Shown piece after piece: positions 1-6,433 of a stretch of 34,323 nt of DNA. The DNA lies in the IMG/VR virus record IMGVR_UViG_3300042922_000221, positions 1 to 34,323 of that record. One strand, given 5' to 3'. Numbering within the stretch: the stretch's first letter is position 1; each line of letters begins with the position of its first letter. Source of the stretch: a virus. Made by a program: the position numbers and the translations under genes. The notes beneath the pieces are model-generated. The model saw only the letters and a program-made list of their open reading frames with translations. It did no database searches and was not told the DNA's origin.

Positions 1-9
1 CTGTGTAGG

Positions 10-204
10 TCATAGGTTGTCAATCCTTTGAGAAACAGCAGTTGACTGAAGTGTATGACCACAACAAGGACATTTAAAACTTTTAACAATTACTGTCTTG
101 TCATCATTATTAATAAATGATTTTCTTGCAACTCTTAGAAGAGTTATGTTAGTGCCTCTAAGTCTTTTACAGCTAGTACAGTAATTTTGATTATGTAATT
201 TCAT
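10..204 (-). CDS. Small zinc-ribbon protein (64 aa)
   Basis: Leftward gene of unknown function. The protein has two cysteine pairs, C9/C12 near the N terminus and C45/C48 (CPCCGH) near the C terminus, the layout of a single zinc ribbon. The middle is basic and hydrophilic, and no membrane segment is seen. The ATG at 204 follows a purine-rich stretch and lies about 50 nt downstream of a very good leftward promoter (257-285), so it is probably the first gene of a leftward unit leaving the window. It is divergent from the HTH gene at 385. Zinc ribbons of this size are common in phage early regions; nothing here shows a substrate. Confidence 0.65.
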   Translation of the reverse strand: MKLHNQNYCTSCKRLRGTNITLLRVARKSFINNDDKTVIVKSFKCPCCGHTLQSTAVSQRIDNL

Positions 205-256
205 TGTTATTCACTCGCTTTCTTTGTTGTCTTTAGTATCTCTTTTCTATGTCTTT

Positions 257-285
257 ATTATACTATGGTTGAGCATTGTTGTCAA
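257..285 (-). promoter_or_regulatory. Strong sigma70-type promoter, leftward
   Basis: On the minus strand TTGACA (280-285) and TATAAT (257-262) are both perfect and separated by exactly 17 nt. It faces the zinc-ribbon gene at 10-204. Confidence 0.85.
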
Positions 286-344
286 TAGTTTTTCTTACAA
301 ATCAATAAAATATTATTACGAATTATACATTTGCATTACTCATA

Positions 345-353
345 TGATATAAT
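345..353 (+). promoter_or_regulatory. Extended -10 promoter, rightward
   Basis: TGATATAAT is an extended -10 element (TGN plus a perfect TATAAT at 348-353), 32 nt before the start of the HTH gene. No good -35 lies at 16-18 nt, which fits an extended -10 promoter. It is back to back with the leftward promoter at 257-285. Confidence 0.6.
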
Positions 354-384
354 GATTAATCAATAGATAAGTGGAGGAGATAGC

Positions 385-576
385 ATGAGCATATCAAATG
401 AGATAAAAGGCTACATCATCACAGCAGGGCAGAGTATACAAGGCGTGGCGGGGCTACTGGGCATCACAAGGCAATCATTGTATACTAAGCTTAACAATGA
501 GTCTATAAGGTATAAGGACGCACAAGAGATTGCTCGTTTGCTTGGCTATGAGATACAATGGGTTAAGCGTGAGTAA
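385..576 (+). CDS. Small HTH (Cro/XRE-like) DNA-binding protein (63 aa)
   Basis: The 63-residue protein is almost entirely one helix-turn-helix domain. The segment from GQSIQGVAGLLGITRQSLYTK (about residues 15-35) reads as helix 2-turn-recognition helix, followed by an amphipathic helix (DAQEIARLLGYEIQWV) typical of small phage Cro/XRE regulators. The start ATG at 385 has a good SD (GGAGG) and the extended -10 promoter at 345-353. Being divergent from the leftward gene, it is well placed to control both promoters in the 205-384 gap; that role is inference. A 1.6 kb gene-free region follows it. Confidence 0.75.
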   Translation: MSISNEIKGYIITAGQSIQGVAGLLGITRQSLYTKLNNESIRYKDAQEIARLLGYEIQWVKRE

Positions 577-674
577 GCCTGAATGGCTCTATGAGCGTTG
601 TTTGTTGGTTGTACTTATGATTGGCTATGTATGAGCGCTAAGTATGCGTAGAGGTAGCGTGAGAGTATATTGTC

Positions 675-697
675 TAAATAGTAGTATTCTTATTTAG
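675..697 (+). repeat. 23-bp imperfect direct repeat, copy 1
   Basis: TAAATAGTAGTATTCTTATT-TAG at 675-697 recurs at 943-965 with two mismatches. The two copies are 268 bp apart in the gene-free region. A related fragment (AGTTATTCTTATG) occurs near 1977. Confidence 0.7.
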
Positions 698-942
698 GTC
701 ATAGTAAGCATAGCGATGTACTATGTATTACATTGATTATCATTGGTGTAGTATTGATAAAGCATAGTATGACAGTATGTGTTATACGAGATAGCGTTAG
801 TGCGACAAGGTGTAGTACTTGACAGGTGCATTGGATAGCATTGGTAGTTCATTGCTTTACTGTGGTAAAACATAGTAGTCATATATGACATCATTGGTAA
901 ACTGTGGATAGGCATTAGTGTATCATTGTTGCGCTAGTGTAT

Positions 943-965
943 TAAATAGTAATATTCTTATGTAG
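943..965 (+). repeat. 23-bp imperfect direct repeat, copy 2
   Basis: Second copy of the element at 675-697, with two differences. Function unknown. Confidence 0.7.
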
Positions 966-1007
966 TAACATTAGTAATACGACAAAGCGCAATTCATACC
1001 TTGATTT

Positions 1008-1025
1008 TAGTTAGATGTCTAACTA
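1008..1025. repeat. 18-bp perfect palindrome (8-2-8)
   Basis: TAGTTAGA-TG-TCTAACTA is a perfect inverted repeat with a 2-bp centre, the form of a dimeric repressor operator. No promoter can be assigned to it. Confidence 0.6.
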
Positions 1026-1526
1026 TTATTATGTTAAAACTTGGTAAAACTGCTGTATACTGCACTACTATGCACCATAGTTATACATTGGACTACATTG
1101 TATGCACATTGGCTATCATCATTCGCTCTATCAGTACTTAACCGCGTATAATTATAGTTATGCGAGGTAACAAACGTTGAAGTACCGCCATTGCTGCATT
1201 TGTGAGTGTTCAATGTATGTCTATGGAGGACACTTTGATAGGCGGTGGGGTGACTTTTGTGATTCCAAAGAGGGTACTTTGTTGTGCTGAGGGTACGGTA
1301 TTACCCTACGCTACTCCACAGCTATATTCACTAAAATTTACCATGGAGTACCATCGAACTACATCGAATTTACCACAGATATACATGTGTTACCTATGGT
1401 ATACCTATGTATGCATAGAAGGTACACTGGAGCCTTATTGTATCTACATTGGTAAGTCATTGAACTTCATTGGTATACATTGGGTGATATTGGAGTATTG
1501 TAAACTATCACTGGGTTTACCATAAA

Positions 1527-1542
1527 ACACTTACATAAGTGT
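1527..1542. repeat. 16-bp palindrome (7-2-7)
   Basis: ACACTTA-CA-TAAGTGT is a perfect inverted repeat. It lies just before a pair of 15-bp direct repeats (1546-1560 and 1579-1593), giving a compact operator- or iteron-like cluster. Confidence 0.55.
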
Positions 1543-1545
1543 ATC

Positions 1546-1593
1546 ATCAGAAAAACAAATGACAAAACACTGATATCAATCAGAAAAACAAAT
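1546..1593 (+). repeat. Pair of 15-bp direct repeats
   Basis: ATCAGAAAAACAAAT occurs identically at 1546-1560 and 1579-1593, offset by 33 bp (about three helical turns), so a protein bound to both would sit on the same face of the DNA. Confidence 0.65.
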
Positions 1594-1830
1594 AGCAAGT
1601 ATATGGTAAATTACATAGCTCTACACCATTGATTTCATTGGGTTCATAGGTATCATAAGTTTTAACTATGGCTATCATAAAAATTTAGTATGGTAAAAAC
1701 ATCAAAAATAGGGTGCAAAGGTTCCTAAATCTGACCATTACTATGTAGGGGTTAAACAAGTGGTACTAGGGTATATCAATGAAGAGCTTAAGGGATACTT
1801 AGGATAACCTAAAATATAATCATAATAAAT

Positions 1831-1901
1831 CGTAACGAGTGAAACGAGGTTACGGAGATATACGTAAACGTATATCTCAACTCATCGCTTACGCTTGAGT
1901 T
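1831..1901. repeat. Three abutting hairpins
   Basis: Three inverted repeats touch without a single base between them. First, CGTAAC (1831-1836) pairs with GTTACG (1849-1854). Second, GAGATATACGT (1855-1865) pairs perfectly with ACGTATATCTC (1868-1878) across two bases. Third, AACTCA (1879-1884) pairs with TGAGTT (1896-1901). The loops carry related words (GAGTGAAACGAG; TCGCTTACGCT). No T-run follows, so this is not a simple terminator. Confidence 0.8.
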
Positions 1902-1920
1902 ATTCTTAATCAAATAAATA

Positions 1921-1949
1921 TTGACCAGACTTAGAACAGAGCCTAAGAT
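1921..1949 (+). promoter_or_regulatory. Possible rightward promoter before the packaging genes
   Basis: TTGACC (1921-1926), a 17-nt spacer and TAAGAT (1944-1949). The -35 is good and the -10 matches only 4 of 6. It lies upstream of the HNH and terminase genes and could feed the late unit. Weak call. Confidence 0.3.
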
Positions 1950-1983
1950 ATACTTTGGTAAGCTTTAGTCCAATATAGTTATT

Positions 1984-2014
1984 CTTATGAAATCCGCTTC
2001 GCAGTGAACATAAG
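1984..2014. repeat. Hairpin of the same loop family
   Basis: CTTATG (1984-1989) pairs with CATAAG (2009-2014) around a loop containing CCGCTTCGCAGTGAA, which resembles the loops at 1831-1901. A word of the same kind (GACGAAGCGTAGCGAAGTG) follows at about 2100-2118. Confidence 0.6.
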
Positions 2015-2117
2015 TTAATCTATAGTATATTAAAGTGATTCAAAGTAACTACTTAGGTATATAACCACATCAGCTTATATTTATTGATAATGCGTTCTAG
2101 ACGAAGCGTAGCGAAGT

Positions 2118-2135
2118 GATTGTCATCAGACAATC
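2118..2135. repeat. Perfect hairpin (7-4-7)
   Basis: GATTGTC-ATCA-GACAATC. It directly follows the GAAGCGTAGCGAAGTG word and has no T-run after it. Confidence 0.6.
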
Positions 2136-2182
2136 TAACCCACTTTAGCTATATATTGAATACAACCAAATAAACATTTTTT

Positions 2183-2217
2183 AAATACACCTTTGATAAT
2201 TCATTGGTGTATTTTTT
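2183..2217 (+). terminator. Intrinsic terminator before HNH gene 1
   Basis: AAATACACC (2183-2191) pairs with GGTGTATTT (2206-2214), merging into a T-run (2212-2217). The leader TATGTTCAAAAACAGGAGG follows at once and gives the SD of the next gene. Confidence 0.75.
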
Positions 2218-2243
2218 ATGTTCAAAAACAGGAGGTTATAACA

Positions 2244-3107
2244 ATAATAGATTTAGAACAGCTTGTTCAAACAACATGGTGCTCTGCAAATAAAGATTTG
2301 TATGTGAGCAAAGGATATGTTTACACAAAGATGTTTGATAAATTTTATGTCCATGCTAAAGACTTACCATTAAAATATGCTGTCAAAGTAAAATATACTT
2401 GCAATGCTTGTAGAGAAGAATTTGAAATTAATTACTATAGTTTTAATATTAGTAATAGTTGTTTATGTAACCATTGTGCCACTAAAACTATCGTAGCGCA
2501 AAAGCTAAAAAAGCCATTTAGTGATGTCAGAGCAGCGTTTTTAGCTCGTGGGTATATATTAATATCACCTAAAGGCGATTACAGGAATAGCACAAGTAAA
2601 TTAGTATGCACATGTAAAGTACATGGGGAATTCACCACAACGTATCAATCTATTTCTATGGGTCAAGGTTGTCCGCAATGCGCCATAGATAACCATAAAG
2701 GCTTAGGCAATCCAAACTACAAAGGTGGCATTACCGAAATCGCAAAATATCTCCGCAACCAATTATCGCCTTGGATTCAACAGCAGTTACAACGAGCTGG
2801 TTGCAAATGCGAAATAACTGGAAAAACAGGAATTTTAAATGTGCATCATATGTATTCTTTTAAAAACATTCTCGATAAAACTATGGAAGAACTTAATATT
2901 GATATTCGTCCAAACATAGGAAACTATAGCGGAGATGAACTTCAACTAATTACAGTAAATTTCCTCAAGAACAACATTCTTCTAGCCAAACCCATAGTAA
3001 TGCTAGAATCAATTCATAGAGATTTCCACAAGTTTTGCGGAGGAACAGCTAAAGAAACCACCTATGCACAACTAAGAGAATTCAAGAAACAACTCTTATC
3101 AGCATAA
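2244..3107 (+). CDS. HNH homing endonuclease 1 (about 287 aa), ATA start
   Basis: Probable free-standing homing endonuclease. N-terminal Cys pairs (C53/C56, C75/C78, then a CTCK...CPQC pair) look like zinc fingers. The C-terminal third has the HNH-type words LNVHHMYSF and RDFHKFCGG. It is a clear paralogue of the gene at 15090, with long shared stretches such as GCKCE.TGK and FLKNN. Start: GGAGG (2231-2235) is 8 nt before ATA at 2244. In the paralogue the aligned codon is GTG (GTG-ATA-GAT against ATA-ATA-GAT), so ATA is the likely start here. The only standard codon upstream in frame is TTG 2193, inside the terminator loop and without an SD. It sits between the gene-free region and the small terminase gene. 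Confidence 0.8.
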   Translation: MIDLEQLVQTTWCSANKDLYVSKGYVYTKMFDKFYVHAKDLPLKYAVKVKYTCNACREEFEINYYSFNISNSCLCNHCATKTIVAQKLKKPFSDVRAAFLARGYILISPKGDYRNSTSKLVCTCKVHGEFTTTYQSISMGQGCPQCAIDNHKGLGNPNYKGGITEIAKYLRNQLSPWIQQQLQRAGCKCEITGKTGILNVHHMYSFKNILDKTMEELNIDIRPNIGNYSGDELQLITVNFLKNNILLAKPIVMLESIHRDFHKFCGGTAKETTYAQLREFKKQLLSA

Positions 3108-3143
3108 TGTCTACACATCAGTATACAATGAAAGGAGATACCA

Positions 3144-3782
3144 ATGTCAGAACCAAAGAAAAGACCAGGTAGTAAAGCCAGACCTCCATTGAATACATCA
3201 GCGAAATCACCATTAGCTGGACTCGCAGTTAACCGTGTTGACCTATATGGGCTACAAGAGGTTGTCCGAAGATGTAGAGAAGAATATCATTGGGGTTCGA
3301 TGAAGATCAAAAAATACATCGAAGATAACAACTTGCTTCCAGAAGGCAAAGATATAGCGAATATGAGTATCTATCGTTGGTACAAAAAGAACGTTGACCA
3401 ACAAGAGGATGACACTACTACAGATTTTGCTGTTGACACTGCTGCTCAAGAGAGGTCAATGCTCAGGGCAATTAACGACAGTATTGATACGATAACTGAA
3501 TGCCTTGATAACATTAGTGATACAAACAATGTAAAGGACATTAAAGACTTGGTGCTTGCTCAAGAAAAGTTAATAGCTCGTAAGCAATGTCTCAATGCCA
3601 CTATAGGCACAACACAAGAAAAAATATACACATACGATAGATTTGCTGAGATCGTCAACACAATGCTTGACGTATCGAAATCATTCGGAATTGATTTATA
3701 TGCAGCTATCAAAGCTAGAATCGAAGCTGACCCAATGTTAGCTGAGGGGTTCCGTAGAATTGAGTCCAGTAAGCAAAAATAG
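3144..3782 (+). CDS. terS: Terminase small subunit (212 aa)
   Basis: Likely DNA-recognition subunit of the packaging motor. The N terminus is basic and Pro-rich (about residues 1-30). Residues about 37-85 read as a HTH domain of the kind that binds cos/pac DNA (EVVRRCREEYHWGSMKIKKY then MSIYRWYKKN). The rest is helical, as expected for the ring-forming oligomerisation part. The ATG at 3144 has an AAAGGAG SD. The location just after the hairpin-rich gene-free region fits a packaging site nearby. The large subunit is unusually far away, at 8447. Assignment rests on position and HTH pattern rather than a diagnostic motif. Confidence 0.65.
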   Translation: MSEPKKRPGSKARPPLNTSAKSPLAGLAVNRVDLYGLQEVVRRCREEYHWGSMKIKKYIEDNNLLPEGKDIANMSIYRWYKKNVDQQEDDTTTDFAVDTAAQERSMLRAINDSIDTITECLDNISDTNNVKDIKDLVLAQEKLIARKQCLNATIGTTQEKIYTYDRFAEIVNTMLDVSKSFGIDLYAAIKARIEADPMLAEGFRRIESSKQK

Positions 3783-3854
3783 CCAACCCATACAACTACA
3801 TTGGAAAACTACAAAACACGCTCAAAAGGTCACACAGAGAGCACAGGAGGAATA

Positions 3855-4229
3855 ATGGAACACATTGAGAATGTTATAGCGTTCATGGATACACCTTATG
3901 ATTTGCGTGACGAACAAATAAAGGATCGATGTATTGTCTATAGAGCTGACATGGTGCGTAGCGACACAATATCGATGAGAGTCATGGGTATTGGCAGTAA
4001 AATCTGTGGTATCTCATTTAAAGGGCAAAGACCAAGCAGAGTATTAATCAAGGAACCAACTATAAACACTCAGACAGAACTCAAGCAGTACATTAATTGG
4101 CTATCAAAAGAAGTATTGACATGCGCTAGTAATGACTGTGAATTCACCTATGGAACCAACTATACATCAACGAAATTCACCGGGCGTAAAGAGTTCAGTG
4201 AATGGCTATCTAGGGTGCGCCAATGCTAG
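3855..4229 (+). CDS. Stand-alone fragment resembling the large terminase ATPase (124 aa)
   Basis: Residues about 38-104 line up with residues about 153-226 of the large terminase at 8447. GIGSKICGISFKGQRP matches GTGSKIRGMAKRGRRP, the WLSK segment matches WLTK, and FTYGT matches FIIGT (the coupling motif). At the Walker B position the terminase has IFIMDE; this protein has RVLIKE, so the aspartate is Lys. There is no P-loop, so it cannot hydrolyse ATP alone. The start ATG at 3855 is chosen for its AGGAGG SD over the in-frame TTG at 3801. It could be a relic of an older large-terminase gene next to terS, or a regulator that binds the motor. The homology is my own reading, not a database result. 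Confidence 0.6.
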   Translation: MEHIENVIAFMDTPYDLRDEQIKDRCIVYRADMVRSDTISMRVMGIGSKICGISFKGQRPSRVLIKEPTINTQTELKQYINWLSKEVLTCASNDCEFTYGTNYTSTKFTGRKEFSEWLSRVRQC

Positions 4230-4534
4230 TCTTATTAATCACCGACTCAAACTCTCATTTCTTCGACGATGCCAACGTTATACCAACAGATATTTTAATG
4301 CTTCGACGCTCTACCGATGACCTATCCAATGTATCCGACACTGACGGCAATGTTCCAGACAAAGTTATTATTGATGCTGAAGCAAATGTTGATTTCCAAA
4401 GATACGTTGATTTAGCAAAGACACTCAAAGATGACGCAGAAATAATCTATAGAATTTCTGGTGTAAATCGAATAGCAACAAGGAATTTGTTCATAGAAAT
4501 GTTAGAAATAATTTTAGGGAAAAGAGGAATGTAA
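4223..4534 (+). CDS. Unknown small protein (103 aa)
   Basis: No family recognised. The start overlaps the end of the previous gene by 7 nt, so it is translationally coupled to it. The protein is acidic, without membrane segments or Cys pairs. It opens with a hydrophobic strand (MLVLLITDS) and ends in a helical stretch (TRNLFIEMLEIILGKRG), so an alpha/beta fold is possible. Position between the terminase-like fragment and further small genes suggests a packaging- or head-related role, but that is inference only. Confidence 0.55.
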   Translation: MLVLLITDSNSHFFDDANVIPTDILMLRRSTDDLSNVSDTDGNVPDKVIIDAEANVDFQRYVDLAKTLKDDAEIIYRISGVNRIATRNLFIEMLEIILGKRGM

Positions 4535-4537
4535 ATA

Positions 4538-4825
4538 ATGGCAGCGATATCAACAGCAACACCAATACAGATTAACGGGAGCATTACGGCTTCAACTGAC
4601 ACAGAAGCAACGATAACAGCAACAGAAATGCTCGTGGGTAGTGTTTACTATACATTCGTTATACCAAAGACATTCACAGTAGCAACCACAGACTACTCAA
4701 CGACAGCACTAAGTCCATCCGAAGAAGCAGTCGCAGTAAAGCTAGCAACTGGCACAACGCTACAATCGAATTTAACACAGATTGAAAAATTGGCATCAAC
4801 GAGTTTAGCACAGAAATTAGCATGA
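4538..4825 (+). CDS. Unknown Thr/Ala-rich protein (95 aa)
   Basis: No family recognised. It is very rich in Thr, Ala and Ser with few charges, and looks mostly beta-stranded in the first two thirds (GSVYYTFVIPKTFTVATTDY). The C-terminal helix (LQSNLTQIEKLASTSLAQKL) could trimerise. This composition is seen in virion surface or decoration proteins and fibre tips, but the evidence is only compositional. An AGAGGAATG-type SD precedes ATG 4538. The stop overlaps the start of the next gene (ATGA). Confidence 0.55.
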   Translation: MAAISTATPIQINGSITASTDTEATITATEMLVGSVYYTFVIPKTFTVATTDYSTTALSPSEEAVAVKLATGTTLQSNLTQIEKLASTSLAQKLA

Positions 4826-5001
4826 TGGAAGACCAATACAGACCACCGAATGTAACGTTAGAATCTTATGATTGCGGTAGATTCAAGGTATTTATCGATG
4901 GTAAACATATGGAAACTGTACAGAAATTCAACATATCTGGTGGTATTGGTGAATGTTCATTAGTTAAACTTGAGTTTCTAGCGGATGTAAATATTAAATA
5001 A
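4822..5001 (+). CDS. Unknown small protein (59 aa), ATGA-coupled
   Basis: Starts at ATG 4822 inside the ATGA overlap with the previous stop, or at the next codon, ATG 4825. The predicted protein is beta-rich (GRFKVFIDGKHMETVQKFN, then SLVKLEFLADVNIK) with two Cys. No family recognised. It has protein-like composition and the coupled start, and it fills the gap before the zinc-ribbon gene at 5017. Confidence 0.55.
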   Translation: MMEDQYRPPNVTLESYDCGRFKVFIDGKHMETVQKFNISGGIGECSLVKLEFLADVNIK

Positions 5002-5016
5002 ATCGTTGGAGGTACA

Positions 5017-5271
5017 ATGATACCAAAAGGTACAATCATAAAATGTCCAGAGTGTGGCACTAAACTTTATAAGTACACCGCAGATATAACTGGTGATATG
5101 AATATGGTTATTGTACACATGCAATCAATGTTTTATTATGGTAAACAACCAAAGTTAGACATGAGTAGTTTAACAAGACAACATTGTTATAAGTGTGGTC
5201 ATTCATTTGATATGCGTGATTTAGAAAGAGATGTTTACATGAAATTCAAGTACAACACGGAGGTACAATGA
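5017..5271 (+). CDS. Zinc-ribbon protein (84 aa)
   Basis: Two CxxC knuckles, CPEC (residues 10-13) and CYKC (57-60), are separated by about 43 residues, forming one zinc ribbon. The GGAGG SD (TTGGAGGTACA) supports ATG 5017. The stop overlaps the next start (ATGA at 5268). Function unknown; such small ribbons usually mediate nucleic-acid or protein contacts. Confidence 0.65.
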   Translation: MIPKGTIIKCPECGTKLYKYTADITGDMNMVIVHMQSMFYYGKQPKLDMSSLTRQHCYKCGHSFDMRDLERDVYMKFKYNTEVQ

Positions 5272-5630
5272 ATAATCCAATTACAAACCTAAGACTAGCT
5301 GCTGAAAAGTTCAAATTGGACTATGATAAACAATCATTTTGCGAAGTCGAGCTTGAATGTTACAAAAAGGGCATCGAAATAGAAGATGACATAATCCCTA
5401 CTATCGATTATATAAAAGAAATATGTAAGAAAACTGGGTATGAGCTATGGATTAAAAAGGGTGGACTTAAATTCTACAAAGCTATATCGAGACAGACCTT
5501 TGATTTACCATTTATGTTACTCGAAGAAGGCGATATTATAACCTTTGGTACTAGTACTGGTATTTCCTATAAGTATACTGTGTTTGCTACTAATTATGTT
5601 GATGGCAGACTTAAGGTGACTGTTGAATGA
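5268..5630 (+). CDS. Unknown protein (120 aa)
   Basis: No family recognised. The N-terminal half is helical and charged. The C-terminal half appears beta-stranded (GDIITFGTSTGISYKYTVFAT, then GRLKVTVE), compatible with a small beta-barrel. Both ends are ATGA overlaps, at 5268 with the zinc-ribbon gene and at 5627 with the next gene, so it is translated as part of a tightly coupled string. Confidence 0.6.
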   Translation: MNNPITNLRLAAEKFKLDYDKQSFCEVELECYKKGIEIEDDIIPTIDYIKEICKKTGYELWIKKGGLKFYKAISRQTFDLPFMLLEEGDIITFGTSTGISYKYTVFATNYVDGRLKVTVE

Positions 5631-5752
5631 GCAAGGAAGAACAAGATCGTCACAAGCGGAAAACCATAAAGAAACCACGGAATATCAAGAAATACATCAA
5701 AGAAAAGCTCAATAAACTTGAGTACATGGAGGAAATCTATGGAAAACGATGA
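5627..5752 (+). CDS. Very small basic protein (41 aa)
   Basis: Starts in the ATGA overlap at 5627 and overlaps the next gene (start 5739) by 14 nt. It is strongly basic and helical (RHKRKTIKKPRNIKKYIKEK), suggesting nucleic-acid binding or a merely local role. The overlap arrangement at both ends is the main support. Confidence 0.45.
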   Translation: MSKEEQDRHKRKTIKKPRNIKKYIKEKLNKLEYMEEIYGKR

Positions 5753-5903
5753 ATTAATCGAGGTTATCGATGATCTACGTGAAGAAAATGAATACTTAAG
5801 AGATACATTGATTGTAGCATTGGTTAAACTGTCGAAATATCAGCAGGAAGAGATCGATGGCTATGATAAATACTTCGCTGGATTCGGCAATAGGTCTAAC
5901 TAA
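5739..5903 (+). CDS. Small acidic coiled-coil protein (54 aa)
   Basis: ATG 5739 is preceded by GGAGG, which I prefer to the longer frame beginning at TTG 5718. The protein is acidic with leucine-zipper-like heptads (ELIEVIDDLREENEYLRDTL), so it probably dimerises. No family recognised. It ends the chain of coupled small genes before the tRNA region. Confidence 0.55.
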   Translation: MENDELIEVIDDLREENEYLRDTLIVALVKLSKYQQEEIDGYDKYFAGFGNRSN

Positions 5904-6197
5904 GGTGTCTACTGATGTGTAGACAATGTAACTGGAGTAGCTACCAGTGAGGGCGTGGCGGTAGTCACAAATACTGTGATAGCGTGGATGGGGCAATTGC
6001 AGACTTTATTACAGACGCTGCATCGACACGGTGGCAGCGATGGTGTGCGGCGATTCGGGTTGGGGCTGTGCATATTCTAGTCTTAACCTTCATTGGTTGA
6101 CATTGCCTGGGGTTACACCTGGGTTACATAGCGGGGTGGAAATCTGCGGATGACACTTTGGATACTCGGATGCGTCTGAGTATCCTTACGCTGATAT
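5904..6197. other. G-rich gene-free stretch before the tRNA genes
   Basis: Visibly richer in G and C than the surrounding genes. It has no frame with an SD; the open stretch near 5955-6080 has a GTG but no usable ribosome site. It contains a hairpin TGTCTAC...GTAGACA (5907-5925), a repeated GGTTACA, and a perfect 8-bp hairpin GGATACTC/GAGTATCC (6160-6167 with 6178-6185) 12 nt before the first tRNA. Its base composition suggests a different origin from its neighbours. Confidence 0.55.
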
Positions 6198-6272
6198 GAT
6201 TCGATAGTTCAATGGTAGAACAGCGGTCTCCAAAACCGTTAGATCAAGGTTCAAATCCTTGTCGGATCGCCA
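6198..6272 (+). tRNA. tRNA-Trp (anticodon CCA)
   Basis: Full cloverleaf. Acceptor GATTCGA pairs with TCGGATC (one wobble). D arm GTTC/GAAC with GG in the loop, anticodon arm GCGGT/ACCGT with loop CTCCAAA, T arm CAAGG/CCTTG with loop TTCAAAT. Discriminator G and an encoded CCA end. 75 nt including CCA. Confidence 0.9.
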
Positions 6273-6274
6273 AT

Positions 6275-6348
6275 GCTTCCTTAGTTTAACGGTAGAACGA
6301 GGATTTTGTAAATCTTTAGCGATAGTTCAACTCTATCAGGAAGCTCCA
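6275..6348 (+). tRNA. tRNA-Thr (anticodon UGU)
   Basis: Full cloverleaf. Acceptor GCTTCCT/AGGAAGC, D arm GTTT/GAAC, anticodon arm AGGAT/ATCTT with loop TTTGTAA, T arm GATAG/CTATC with loop TTCAACT, discriminator T and encoded CCA. It begins 2 nt after tRNA-Trp, so the two are co-transcribed. Confidence 0.9.
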
Positions 6349-6382
6349 AAATAAAACTAAATATTAACTAAGATATAAACCG

Positions 6383-6416
6383 AGAGCACCAGTGAGAAAT
6401 CGCTGGTGCTCTTATT
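6383..6416 (+). terminator. Hairpin with GAAA tetraloop after the tRNAs
   Basis: A 12-bp stem (GAGCACCAGTGA with TCGCTGGTGCTC, one wobble) closed by a GAAA loop, followed by a weak T-rich tail (TTATT). It ends the tRNA transcript or separates it from the gene at 6434, whose SD comes right after. Confidence 0.6.
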
Positions 6417-6433
6417 AATCTAAGGAGGAAACA

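Larger units (their letters stand above)
577..2182. other. 1.6 kb region without credible genes
   Basis: No open frame here has a Shine-Dalgarno sequence plus protein-like composition; the longest (1202-1525) is rich in Cys, Tyr and Ile and looks like chance. The stretch is full of near-repeats of CATTGG and TGGTA/TACCA, perfect palindromes (1008-1025, 1527-1542), two pairs of direct repeats, and from about 1800 on a cluster of hairpins. It ends at a terminator (2183-2217) before the HNH gene and the small terminase gene, which makes a packaging-start (cos/pac) or other DNA-level function plausible but unproven. Confidence 0.7.

Noticed and set aside
721-915. 64-codon minus-strand open frame
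   Set aside because: Met/Tyr/Cys/Ser-rich translation produced by the CATTGG-type words; no SD.
1202-1525. 107-codon open frame in the gene-free region
   Set aside because: No SD, abundant Cys/Tyr/Ile and repeated TGGTA/CATTGG words in the DNA; composition unlike neighbouring proteins.
1540-1600. Hammerhead-type CTGATGA on the minus strand
   Set aside because: The stem is not followed by GAAA, and no third stem could be drawn.
5955-6080. Short GTG-started open stretch before the tRNAs
   Set aside because: No usable SD, and the GC-rich stretch is open mainly because of base composition; kept only as a note in the region description.
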